From: Funneliformis mosseae
Lineage: Eukaryota; Glomeromycota; Glomeromycetes; Glomerales; Glomeraceae
Reading direction: 5' to 3'
Length of the DNA: 36,384 bases
Assembly: GCA_910592005.1 (NCBI GenBank)
Contig: CAJVPP010000312.1
Location: 1 to 36,384 of the forward strand
Of the stretch, positions 1-11,202 are shown piece after piece. The notes below the pieces were generated by a model. The model was not told the origin of the DNA. It ran no database searches and worked only from the letters and a program-made list of their open reading frames with translations. Both the position numbers and the translations under genes were made by a program. Numbering within the stretch: the stretch's first letter is position 1; the number at the start of each line of letters is the position of its first letter.

Positions 1-2179
1 AAAAAAACACCAACTCGACTTGATTTGAACTCGACTCGGCTTATCTGACTCGTGAGTTAACTCGACTCGTCCGGAACTCTAATATCAATTAGTAGATGGT
101 TTCAATAAGAACAAATAAGTATTATTTCAATTAGCACTTTATATTATAATTTTATTAAAGAAATTAAAATAAACTATCTAAAAAAATTTTTATTAATATA
201 TAAGACATACTATTAAAGTAAAATAAAACTTTTTTTATTTATATAAAATAAAATACATAAAATTATTAATATAATAAAAAAGATAAATAAAATAAATATA
301 ATGTATAAAATAAAATATAAATAAAATAGAAGTCATAAATAAGATAAATAAAATAAATAATCTAGATAATATTTATAATATTTATAACTTTTTTTAAATT
401 ATTATCATCTTTTGGATAAATGTCATCAATATTTTTTTTATGTAATAATATATAACTTTTAATAAAATTAATAAAAATAATATAATAAAGGTTAACTTTT
501 AATATTTAAAAAAAAATAGAATAATAAGTAAAATAGAAATATTAAAATAAAAATTTAATAAAAAATTTGTATAAATAATTGTTATTTAAAATAAAATAAT
601 AAATTGATTATATTTATTTAATTATTATTTTGATATTAAGTCAAAATTTAATATAGTTAAATTTTTATTTGAAAGGTTATAATTATAATATTTTATATAA
701 AATCATAAATAAAAGATTAAATATCTTTTATAAATTTAATAAAAAATTATTTAAAAAAATATTTTAGTTTTTTATAATAAATATATTTATTTTACAAAAT
801 AAGAATTAATAATAAATATTATATTATAATCAAATATAATTATGTTTATATAAAAATATTATAGTAATTAGTTACAATTTTATAATTATTTATTAATATT
901 TGCAACTAATTATACTTTAATTTTTAATAATATTACAATTAGTTACAATTATATATATTTATTTATTATCAATTATAACTAATTACCATATTATTTTTAA
1001 TTAGTTATAATTATTATTAATAGCAAATAATTATATTAAATTATATCATTATATATAGAGAGTTATTAAAAGTCTCTAAATATTACTTTTTAAGTATAAT
1101 ATAATATCGGCAATTTATGTAACTTAGCAATACTGCAGTCATATGATGTTTCAAATTTTATTATATAAATTGTACTTTAAAATGCATTTTTAAATGGTAA
1201 TAGTAATTTCAAAAAAATAATGCTCAGCTTTACAAAATGAAGCAGATGAAAAATTTTTATATAGAAAATGATCTACATGTTCTTTCATAGTCTACTTAAA
1301 GTTCAAATATTAACTTGATCAAAAATCTGTATGTTGATATCAAGAAAAGCATTTGTGAAAGAAAAAAATGTCTTTTAACATTATTAAATTAGAGCAGTAA
1401 TTAAGAAATCATAGAAAGAAATTTCTATATATATTATTAAAATTTAGTCGATAATATATTACAATAAATTTGAATAGTAATTAAAGTAAATAAAGATTTA
1501 TGAATTTATTTTATATTATATTTTAATAAATATTTAATAATTTTTTTAATTAAATTTTAAAAATTTTAAATTATTTATTAAGATAAAAAGTATTTAAAAA
1601 TTTTTAGTAATTCTTTATATATTTATTATAATTAAAAATTAAATTTTATGCTAAAATAGTTTAGTAAATATATTTTAATTTAATAAAAAAGTTAGTAATC
1701 AATTGATTTATAAATGTATTTTTTTTAAATTTTTATTTTTTTTAGAATCTTTTTAAATTTATATTTAAAGTTTTAGATTTAAATTTAAATTGATTATTCA
1801 TTATCATTCTTATTAAATGAATTATTATTATTCTTTTTAATTAATAATAAATTATTCAAAAAGAACAATTTACCATTATTTTAATTGAATAATTTATTAT
1901 TAATCAATTAGAATGATATATTATTATACTTTTAAATGATTTGTTATTATTTAAGAAGAATAATTTACTATCAAACAATTTATTATTATCTTTCTTGAAT
2001 AATTGATTTATTACCATTCTTTTCAAATGATTTATTATTGTTTAATTAAAATATATATTATTATCTTCTTAAATATGTATTATTATTTAATAGTAAAAAT
2101 GGTATAATAACTAGTTGCAACTATATAATGTTTATTTATCACCAGTTATAACTAGTTATATTTTAATTTTTGTTAATGC
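1..2179. repeat. AT-rich repeat DNA with no gene seen
   Basis: This stretch is almost pure A/T with no sustained open frame. The first 80 bases differ: they hold a degenerate GC-richer iteration of AACTCGACT-like units at about 13-75. From about 840 to 1040 and again at 2100-2170 there are repeated blocks built on TAATTAGTTATAAT and its reverse complement, so short inverted repeats are common. From about 1790 to 2100 the DNA is an irregular array of TTATTATT/AAGAAGAATAATTTA modules that resumes after the Tc1 element at 3540. I see no coding evidence. Confidence 0.55.
13..75. repeat. Degenerate AACTCGACT iteration
   Basis: At least three close variants of AACTCGACT(C/T)G occur within about 60 bp, separated by spacers that contain GACTCG and a GAGTTAACTC palindrome. 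The base composition is sharply different from the AT-rich DNA that follows. The array is cut by the window edge, so its full length cannot be judged. It could be the end of a satellite or of a transposon. Confidence 0.45.
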
Positions 2180-2181
2180 TA

Positions 2182-3471
2182 CAGTCACTGGCAAAAGTAA
2201 TGGCACTATAAGTACTGCTTATTTTTTGAGTCGTAGCATATTTATTTTTTACTCCAGAATTTTCTAGTATTTCTAGAGTATTCTTTATAAATAACATTTA
2301 ATAAACAAATAAAAAAAAGTTGTAAAAAAAAATGAATTTCTTTATGTTTTTCTATTCAAAATGGCATTAACCACCCTTGAAAAAAACCGCAATGCTGTTA
2401 ACCTTCTTTAGCAGAAAAAAATCCAAAATGCAAGAGAATTTCACAAAGAACAGGTATTCTCTTATGCTCCTATTATTGTTATGTTAGTTTATTAAAAAAA
2501 ATTGGCAAGATTACTATAAGTTATTGGTCTAGTTGACCACAAAAATTGACTCTTAAAAAACGCTGCCAAATTGGAATGATCATCAAGCAAGTGAAATGAA
2601 GGCCAACTTAAAGAAAAAAATTTAGAGCTTGAAGTTAGTAAACAGACCATTCGTCGTGAGCTAAAAAATCTTAGATTTGTATCTGTTTGTCTCAGAAAGG
2701 TTCCTCTTTTGACACAGAAAGCAAAAGAGAATTAGTTATCTTAGGCCTGTAATCACGTGAATTATCATTAGAAAAAAATGGTATTTTTCGATAAAACTAC
2801 ACTTCAAATATTTTGTAATACTCTTTCTACATGATCACGTGACAAAAAACCATATTGCTTTGATGGTAAAACAACTATTTAAAGTTTATGTTTAGGATGC
2901 AATCAGCGTTAAGGAAAAAATTGGCATACACATGTTCACTAAAAATTTGGATCATCATATATACCACCAAATTTTGAATGAACATTTATATGATAACCGA
3001 TGGGTCTTTCAGTATGATAATTACCCTAACCTGAAACATATTTCTCATGATGTTCAAGGTGATTTAAAAACTCACCTTTCGGGTTGAGTTCTTTCTTGGC
3101 TTTCCTATAGTCCTGATCTTAATTCTATTGAGAATGTTTGGACTATTTTAAAGAAAAATGTGGAGAAAGAGGTCAAGAGAATGGTGGCACAAAAGAAAAA
3201 AATTTCAAAAGAAATTTTTTTTTTAAATATAATTAGGAAGAAATGGGATGATATTGAAAATATTGCAATAGTTAACTGTATTAATAGTATGTCAAGTCAC
3301 ATTAAAGCATGTATTGACGCAGAAGGAGACCATACAAAATATTAATCAATTAATAAAACATATGTAATTTTGGTCTATCTTTCAGAAAATAAAAATTTTT
3401 TTTGATATTTTATTATAAAATTGTGCACATATTATTAAAAAACTGAGTGCCATTACTTTCGCCAGGGTCTG
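2182..3471 (+). mobile_element. Decayed Tc1/mariner-type transposon
   Basis: The element is about 1290 bp. The left end (2182-2206) and the reverse complement of the right end (3447-3471) match at 22 of 25 bases, sharing the stretch AAAGTAATGGCAC. A TA dinucleotide flanks each end (2180-2181 and 3472-3473), which is the target duplication of this superfamily. Between the ends lies a transposase in pieces. The insertion sits within AT-rich repeat DNA whose modules continue on both sides. Stop codons and frame changes make the transposase non-functional, so the copy is dead unless helped in trans. Confidence 0.88.
2341..3345 (+). pseudogene. Tc1/mariner transposase remnant
   Basis: The remnant starts near an ATG at 2360 and runs through several stops and frame changes. 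A helix-turn-helix piece around 2627-2735 reads VSKQTIRRELKNL, typical of Tc1 DNA-binding domains. The first acidic catalytic position is at about 2785 (FFDKTTLQIF, where active members have FSDE). The second is the Asp codon at 3016 (FQYDNYPNLKH). The third is the Glu codon at 3130 within SPDLNSIENVW. A TGA at 3085 interrupts the catalytic domain. The C-terminus from 3160 is open and ends INSMSSHIKACIDAEG...HTKY, close to other Tc1 transposase ends. As it stands there are 37 residues between the second Asp and the Glu. Confidence 0.85.
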
Positions 3472-3473
3472 TA

Positions 3474-6062
3474 CAACTAGTTGCAATATTGTAATACTTA
3501 TTTATTATTGATTATAACTAATTGCAATACAATTTTTATAATTAAAAATAATTTATTATTTTTTTAATTAAAATGATATATTATTATTTTTTAATTTATT
3601 ATTATTCTTCTTATAATTATTATCATTTTTTTTTAAATGATTTATTATCATTTCAATTAAATGATTTATTATTATTTAAGAAGAATAATTCACTATTATT
3701 TATATTAAATAATTTATTATTTTTCTAATTAATAATTCATTATAATTCTTCTTGAATAATTTATTATTATTTAATTAGATAATTAATATTATCATTTTTG
3801 AATAATATATTATTATTTAATAAGAACAATCAAAACTTTACTTTATTTCAATAAAAATAAATATTTTTAGATTTTTATTTAGAACTAGAAATTATCTTTT
3901 AATAAAAAACTTTTTAGATTTCTTTTAAAACTAAATCTAAATTAAATTAAATTTGGAATTTAATTGTTCTGTTAGATTCAAATTTAAATTAAATCTATAA
4001 AAATAAAAATTAAATCAGATTAAGTTTGTATAAAATTCAATCAGATCTAATTTGTGAAACATTAATTACAATTTGATTTTAATAATTAGTTATAATATTA
4101 CGATATTTTTATTATAACTAATTAAAATAAATTAAAAAATACAATTAGTAAAATAAAATTTAAGTTAATAAATTTTGATTTAATAATTAAAAATAATAAT
4201 AAATAATTTTATTTAATTATTATTTTTTAATTTAAATTAAAATATAAAATATAAAATAAGAAATAAATATTAATTTATAAAAATATTGATATAAAATATA
4301 AGTGATTATTTATTTTTAAATAAATTTTTTTGAAAAATATTTTTATTTAAATTAATAAATAAAAATGTTTATAAGTTAAGAAAAATTAATATTTATTAAA
4401 ATATTATATATAAATTTTTTAATAATAATAAAAATTTAATTATATTATAAATATTATTAAAGGTATAACTAGATATTTTTATTTTTTAAAATTAATTTTA
4501 AATAATTTATAATAATAAATATTGAAAAATGATTTGTTTAAATACAATAAAATTTTATTGATTTTTTAAAAATAACTTATTTAGAATATAATAAATTACA
4601 AATAAATTATTTAATTTGTAATAATATTAATATTTTTTAATAAAAAAATTTTAAAATTAAAGGATAATTATATAATAATATTTAAATTTATTTAATTGTA
4701 TTAGATTTTATAATAATCAATTAAAATATTAAAATAATATTATTTATAATTTTAGGATTAATGTTTTTAATATTTAAATAAAAATTGATTATTATAAATA
4801 AATTGATTAAAAACAAATTATTTTGATTAATAAAGTTAATTTAATCTTTTTATTATAGTAAAATTTATTAAACAGTATTAAATTTATTTTAATTATAAAA
4901 TTTTTGATATAATATTAAAATAAAAATATTTATTATTTTAAATTTTTAAAAAAGAAATTATATTATATGGGACCTTTACAATAAAAAGGGAAGAAACTGC
5001 TAGAAAAAATCAATTTTACTTTTATATACTAAATATGATTTTTAAGTCAAAATATGTTTAGATTTAGTATTAACTTAATTTTTATTTTTTTTAGCTATTT
5101 CCTCCTTTTCTATTGCAAAGATCCTATATATTTATTATTTGAATTAATTAATATATTAAAAAAAAATATAAATCTTTTTAAGTTACATTATCATAATAAT
5201 AAAATATTATAGATCATATTTCTAAAAAATTATTGAATCTATTAAATAATTTATTGGTAAACAAGTTATTTGAAATTAATTTTAGAAAATATAATTTATG
5301 ATTAATGAAAGTTCAATTTTAATAAAAATACATTATATTTATTAGAAAATTGACTATTAATTGAGATTAATTTTATAATTAAAATCATATTAAAATTATA
5401 CTGTATTTGAGTTTTTTGTTTATTAAAGGTTTATATTTAAATTTGAATATAAATCAGTTATTTTATTAGTAATTTATTGTTAGATACCAGCAAGTTTGAA
5501 ATTTGTTTCTTGTAAGGCAATAATATATAAATAGTGAAAAGTGTATAAATTAAATAAAATTTGTTCTTTATAAGGTTGAGTAAATGAATATACATTGTGA
5601 TAAATGATTTATTGTAATAAAATAACTTTATCTTAGTTAATATCAACAATGGTATTATAAGGATTAATATTGCCATACAAGGTAAATACAGAGAAGAGGT
5701 TTTGATTTTAAAAAGATTTGGTTTTACAAAGTATAAAAATATTAATTCTATTATAGGACTTTGAAAATATCTTAAAAAAAGATATAAAGATTTGACTGAT
5801 TTTGAATTTATCAGCCTTCTTTAAATGATGATGTAATTCTAAAATATTATTTACGATATGAAGGGATTAAGCATTGTTGGTGAGGCAAGCCAGCAAAATT
5901 AAGTCCTTTTAAAATGTTTTATGAAACTATATTATAAACGTTGATTTAAAATTTTAATGCTCTTCTAATCTAGTAATAGGGCGAAATTAAAAACATCTAA
6001 CCTGAAATTAATATTCGGGATTAGTACAACAATTAGTACAATTAGTCATTTAGTATTTTATA
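3474..6062. repeat. AT-rich repeat DNA with no gene seen
   Basis: To about 5600 this is A/T with short repeated modules. The array of TTATTATT and AAGAAGAATAATT modules at 3540-3840 matches the one at 1790-2100 on the other side of the transposon. Around 4070-4130 another ATAACTAATTA/TAATTAGTTAT inverted pair occurs. From about 5650 the composition becomes less extreme, which may mark old coding or transposon DNA, but I could not follow any frame long enough to name it. Confidence 0.5.
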
Positions 6063-6063
6063 A

Positions 6064-6303
6064 TAATTAATATAAAATTAGTATAAGTACAGTGTCAATT
6101 TTATCTAGTACATACAAATTTCCTAACCCTGCCAAATAAATGACATTCTTACCATACAAATTACTTGCAGTATATATTAAAATGTTTTGATGGTTAATTA
6201 TATATATAGAACGAAATTTTGAATTAGATACACAAAAAATTTTTATTATAAAAATTAAGTGGTGTTTATATATTGACGCAACAATATCCATATGGAAAAC
6301 CAT
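6064..6303 (-). pseudogene. Possible gene fragment, unrecognised
   Basis: A 78-codon open frame on the minus strand has less biased composition than its surroundings and encodes a plausible globular stretch (SKFRSIYIINHQNILIYTAS, then NLYGKNVIYLAGLGNLYVL). It ends at the edge of the gene island and has no recognisable partner exon. I do not recognise a family. It may be a fragment of a dispersed repeat gene or a chance open frame. Confidence 0.2.
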
Positions 6304-6449
6304 TGAAATAATGTGCTCCTCATTAATTGTCCAAGAATACTAATAAACTCTCAAGGACAAAAGAAAGAATGAAAGAATGAATCCTTTCACAAAGAGAATG
6401 TAAAAAAGGAAATGATAATAATAATACTCAAACTAAAGGAAAAAAAAAA

Positions 6450-6455
6450 ACGCGT
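6450..6455. promoter_or_regulatory. ACGCGT box (MCB-like)
   Basis: A perfect ACGCGT preceded by a long A run lies about 180 bp upstream of the start of the orphan gene at 6631. In ascomycete yeasts this hexamer is the MluI cell-cycle box bound by MBF (Mbp1-Swi6). A CACGTG E-box follows at 6463-6468. Function here is inferred from the motif alone. Confidence 0.35.
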
Positions 6456-6566
6456 CTTATAGCACGTGATTGTCAATCATCCAAAATAAATTTAACTTTT
6501 TGCACAAGAAATATCTATAATATCCGTCTATTCTTGAATTTTCGTTAGTTTTCTAACAAAAAAAAA

Positions 6567-6572
6567 ACGCGT
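6567..6572. promoter_or_regulatory. Second ACGCGT box (MCB-like)
   Basis: This is a second copy of ACGCGT in the same A-run context, about 60 bp upstream of the 6631 start codon. Two copies in about 120 bp of such AT-rich DNA are unlikely by chance, because CG dinucleotides are rare here. The position suits a proximal promoter element. Confidence 0.4.
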
Positions 6573-6630
6573 AAAATCTTAAGTAAGAAAGCATTTCGTA
6601 CTATCAACAATTCTAAGAATAATAGCGATT

Positions 6631-7416
6631 ATGTTTAATAATAAAATATTTAAATTCATTAGGCGACCAATGTCACATTTCAAGAGTAAAATTGATTCAA
6701 CGATTGAAGAATATCTTGTGGACGCAGGAAAATATTATGCACAAAAGAAAGGACGACGTGCATCTGTTTTAGAACTTGAGGATTACAAAAAGAATTTTAT
6801 TGAAAAAGTTAATAGTCATATTAAAGAATTTGAAAAAGAAGTTTGTAAAAAACTTAAAAAAAAAGATTGGGAAAAGGAATTTAACAAACTAGAGAATAAA
6901 GAAGATATATCCTCGAAAGACAAATGGATTCGACAAGCAAGATCAAATCATATTGAAGAACTTTACTCTCGTATATGGAAGTCATTAAAGAAGGGTTTTT
7001 TATCTAAATATAATAAAGAACCTCAAGAGAAAGATTTTATGGAATTCCCAAAAATTGCTGCCGTTTACTTTTATAGAAAAGTTCTGGGATCAATACGTAA
7101 AGAAACTACTATTAAAGAATCAAGACGTGAAGAAAGCTCCAAGAATGCAACGCCTAACGTTATTACGCGTCATGGATTTCACGGTGAAAAATGTCAAAAT
7201 ATTAATTTACTAATTGATCATCATCGTGAACGTGTTAATAATTTGGTAAAAGATAAAATTGGAGCATCTTCTAGTAATCCTCAAAGATCACGTTTAAAGA
7301 GCCTTAATCCTTTCCTTCAAATTATAAATCAAGGCGAAACTTCTAAAAAAGCGAAAAGGCTTTCGGAAGGTGGAAATGATAAAGAGAATATTAAAGCAAG
7401 GAAGATTAATGAATGA
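6631..7416 (+). CDS. Intronless orphan protein, 261 aa, Lys/Glu-rich
   Basis: I do not recognise this protein. It is a single uninterrupted frame with coding-like composition, flanked by AT-rich DNA. It is highly charged and probably mainly helical. Residues 1-130 carry Lys/Glu-rich helices with coiled-coil character, followed by a possible second helical region with aromatic residues (about 135-160). The C-terminal 60 residues are Ser/Asn/Lys-rich and likely disordered, with basic clusters (KKAKR and KARK) that could act as nuclear localisation signals. A KEN tripeptide at 251-253 resembles an APC/C degron. Two ACGCGT boxes lie upstream. It ends 160 bp from the convergent leucine gene. I considered an HMG-box or homeodomain reading, but none of the family residues are present. 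A lineage-specific nuclear protein is a guess. Confidence 0.75.
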   Translation: MFNNKIFKFIRRPMSHFKSKIDSTIEEYLVDAGKYYAQKKGRRASVLELEDYKKNFIEKVNSHIKEFEKEVCKKLKKKDWEKEFNKLENKEDISSKDKWIRQARSNHIEELYSRIWKSLKKGFLSKYNKEPQEKDFMEFPKIAAVYFYRKVLGSIRKETTIKESRREESSKNATPNVITRHGFHGEKCQNINLLIDHHRERVNNLVKDKIGASSSNPQRSRLKSLNPFLQIINQGETSKKAKRLSEGGNDKENIKARKINE

Positions 7417-7576
7417 TTTATATATATAATATAGATGATATTGCTGATATCAAATTTATAATTGTTAATAAATTTTTTAATAACACGCGTTAAATTTAAT
7501 AATATAAAAATTTCTTTTAGAATAAGTTAACAAACAAATGAAATTTAATTTAGTCTTATTTTCCTTTACTTTTTTT

Positions 7577-10500
7577 TTACCAAGCCAATTCTCTAGAATC
7601 AGTACCACAACCATCACCCTTTGAAGCTTCACTACCACAACCACCCCCACTTAAACCACCTTCAGGAGCAACAGCAGCCCTAAATAACTTTGAACCATAT
7701 TTTTGATACATTTCCGTCACACCTCCGGCAGCAATTAATTTTTCTTCCATTAAAGATAATTCAAATTTAAATTCTTTACCACAACAAATTACTTTACGAT
7801 CTTTTACAACTACTTCAACTTCAGCTCCTTCTTGTGCTAGTGTATAAAATTCTTCATCTTCCACCGTAATACCTAAAAGTGCCATATTTGGCTAAATAAA
7901 TAAAAATGAATTAAAATTAATAAAAAATACCAATTCAAAAAAAAAAAATATCACATTAATATCGTAATTTACCTGATTCCTACTATAAATATAAGCATAA
8001 CTTTTAGCAATAACAACTTTAATTCCTGCACCCTTTAAAGCTCTAGGAGCTTCCTCTCTACTACTACCACTTCCAAATCCACTACCACCGACAACAATGT
8101 TATAACCATCTTTAATTTTTTGTACAAAATCTGGTTTAACATACTGAAATGCGTGGCTACCCAAGTCCTCATCACTTGTACCAGGCATAAATTGTGCTGG
8201 TATAATAGCATCAGTATCTACATTATCTTCAAATCTTTGAACTTTTCCTTTTATACTTGAAGAAAATGATGTTGATGGCGGTAGTAAATCTGATATTGAT
8301 TCTGATGATAATGATGGGTTTGATGGATCATAAAGAATAGGGTTTGGTTCAGAAATTGTAATAGAAATTTTAGGATCAAACCATTGCCCTAAACATTCAT
8401 TAAATTTCTTTTCATCAATGGCATCGAGCAAGTCTCTTGGATCGCGAATTTCCATTTCAAATGAAGAGGCTGCTACGGTAGCAGCTGAAGCCAAATTACC
8501 AATTGCTCCTTTACCCTTTAAAAGTAAAAAAAGATAAATAAAGAGAATAAAGAAATAAAAGATGATATAGTACAAAAGGTGAAACTCAAAGGTATGCATA
8601 CCATACGATTTCTAAAGTTACGATTTTGACTACTTAGCCAAACTTCACCTTCACCAGCATGATCAGCAGCAACGGCAATACAATACGAACAACCTGGAGC
8701 ACCAATTTCAAATCCAGCTTGTTCATAAAACTTCAATAATCCCAGTTTTCTCAATTTAGCAATTATAGGTAAACTACCAGGAGTACATTTTCTTATACCA
8801 TTAAGAGAAGGTCTTAGCCCTTTCTTTAAACCTTGTTCAAGTACTAAACCAGCTAAAATCAAATCTTCTTCAGCAGTTGTACAAGCACCGATAAATACAC
8901 CATCCAATTTCTTTCCTGCAACTTTTGTAACTGGTACAACATCATCAGGAGAAGGATATAAAGCGACAAGTGAATCAACTTTTGATAGATCGATAACATG
9001 AGTTTCAGCATAATGTGCATCGGGGTCTGCACGGAAATATAAAGCCGAATTTTTATGAGCTGGATTTTTACGTTTTGCAATGAATGCGGCAGTAATCTCA
9101 TCTCCTTCGAATACACCCGCTATGCCACCAAATTCAGTTGCCATATTTGAAATGGCAAATCTTGCATCACATGAAAGATATCTTAATCCAGGCCCTGTAT
9201 ATTCAACAGCTCTCTCGAAAGCCACAGTGTTACGTTTAAGTTCTCCAAGGACATAAAGAATTGCATCCTTACCACCAATACCAAAAGGTGGTTTATTAAT
9301 AAATCTAATTTCAACCGTTTCAGGAACTTTAAACCAAGTCTCTCCTGTAACTAGAGGCATAACTACATCTGCAGCTCCTAAGCCCACAGCAAATGCACTA
9401 ACAGCTCCAGCCGAACAACTATGAGAATCAGCTCCAATAATCATTTGACCCGGTTGAGCTCTTTCACGATAAAATTCTGTATGTAAAATTGTATGATTTG
9501 GTTTATAAAAGTCAACAATTTTAGCTTCTTTAGCGAAATTTTCACTTGCTTTAATAAGTCCAGCAGGTTTTGGAAGGTGATTTATTCGAGGATCCACTGT
9601 ATGATCAATAGCAAGCCAAAATCTATCATTACGATAAATATTTGGCCTTCCCATTATATTAAAGGTTTTTTCCATTCCCTTCCACGTAAGTTCTGAGGCT
9701 AATGTCCAATCGACTGAAACGCAAATCATATCTCCAGGTTTAACATGACCGGGTTGTGAAAGACCGATAGCTGCATGAGCGATTGTTTTCTCACAAATAG
9801 TCATACCACGTCTACCAGGTGGTTTTTGTAAGAGCAAACCACGATTTGGAATTGATAATGAAATACGATCTTCAGAATTAAGACCTTCCAAGTAACCTTC
9901 AAGAACTTCACATACTTTATCACCAACTTCAACAGTAGTTTTATCCCCAGATAAGTCTTTTGTACGATAGCTGAAACCACCAAATTCTTCATCATCCAAA
10001 ACTTTACGTACAGCATCTTCAACAGCTTTAGCTTCTCTTGGAAGATTTAAAGAATATTTCAACATCAACGCGACACTAAGAATGGTTGCGATAGGATTAA
10101 CAATTCCTTTTCCTGCTATATCAGGTGCAGATCCATGGATTGGTTCATAAATTCCGATACATTTATTTTTGCCATCAGGAAGTCCATTTAAACTTGCTGA
10201 AGGTAATAAACCAAGACTACCAGGAATAATACTTGCTTCATCGCTTAAAATATCACCAAACAAATTTTCCGTAAGCACGATTCCATTTAGAATGGTAGGA
10301 CTTTTTACCAAAAACATGGCTGCTGCATCAATATAATGATGTTTAAAAGGAACTTTTGGAAATTCTTTTTCTAACGTTTCAGTTACTACACGACGCCAAA
10401 GTCTCGAAGTAGCTAAAACATTAGCTTTATCTAAAGAATGTATTGTTGCAATCGGATTTTTTTCTAATGCGAGATGAGCTGCTAAACGGGTTACTCTTTT

Positions 10501-11202
10501 TACTTCTTCAACCGAATAAGGAAGAGTATCCCAGGCTAAAATAAAAATAAAGTGAAGTTAAAATTATAATATTCCTAAATAACTAATTGAATAACAAAGT
10601 AAATCAATCACATGAATAAATACCTTTACCACTTTCATCTTGCTCATGTCTTTCACCAAAATAAATACCACCAACTAACTCACGAACAATAGTAAAATCA
10701 GTTCCTTTGACAACACTTTCCTTTAAAGGAGAATAGGCAATCAAAGAATCACTTGCAAATGAACAAGGTCTTAAATTTGCAAATAAATCTAAAGATTTGC
10801 GAATATCAAGTAAACCTTGTTCAGGTCTTGGTCCAAGGCCTTTTGATGCATCATTTGAATCAATTTGTTTTGGCCATTGTGGGCCACCAACAGCTCCTAA
10901 AAGAATGGCGTCAGCTTCTTTTGCAGCACTTAAAGTAACCTCCGGAAGCGGTTTGCCTAATAAATAATTTTTAAGCACATTTTATAAAATTGGTAATGTC
11001 GAATTAAAAAATAAATAAATTTACCTGTAGCATCAATGGCACAGCCGCCGATTTTTTCTTCTTGTAATTCGATTTCTACACCATTGCATTTTTTTCTAAT
11101 ATTTGAAATAGCTTTTAGAACCTTTACACCTTCATTAACAACTTCTGGCCCACAATTGTCGCCAGGTAGAACCAAAACTTTAATTTTACGTGGTGAAGGC
11201 AT
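7577..11202 (-). CDS. Fused 3-isopropylmalate dehydrogenase / isopropylmalate isomerase-like protein
   Basis: Five exons (11202-11025, 10956-10624, 10535-8602, 8515-7973, 7891-7577) with GT-AG introns of 68-88 bp give 3303 coding bases, or 1100 residues. Residues 1-390 are LEU2/Leu[11 protein letters not shown] near the start, [44 protein letters not shown] (262-272), [11 protein letters not shown] (304-314) and YRTKDL. After a linker of about 20 residues, an aconitase-fold large domain begins at 414 (GMTICEKT). Its three cluster cysteines are visible: Cys722 in [11 protein letters not shown], and Cys786 and Cys789 in PGCSYC. The small swivel domain follows ([12 protein letters not shown] 912-924, [13 protein letters not shown] 959-971), then a Gly/Cys-rich tail. 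The expected roles are isomerising 2- to 3-isopropylmalate and then NAD-dependent oxidative decarboxylation. The domain joint lies inside exon 3. The isomerase part differs from usual fungal Leu1, so its substrate is less certain than that of the dehydrogenase. Confidence 0.93.

Noticed and set aside
5458..5676. 72-codon minus-strand open frame
   Set aside because: It is Leu/Ile/Lys/Tyr-rich as expected for random AT-rich DNA, with no motif or splice partner.
6631..7416. Mating-type HMG-box or homeodomain protein
   Set aside because: The protein is basic and helical, but the conserved HMG-box (Met-Ser-Trp/Lys-Arg-Pro) and homeodomain (Trp-Phe-x-Asn) residues are absent.
9801..10022. Open frames inside the leucine gene in other frames (also 8859-9116, 9493-9696, 10753-10938 and 11036-11233)
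   Set aside because: They overlap well-supported exons of the fusion gene, have low-complexity products and show no family motifs.
7577..11202. Two adjacent separate leucine genes rather than a fusion
   Set aside because: There is no stop, intron or promoter-like gap between the dehydrogenase and isomerase parts; the frame runs through the linker within one exon.
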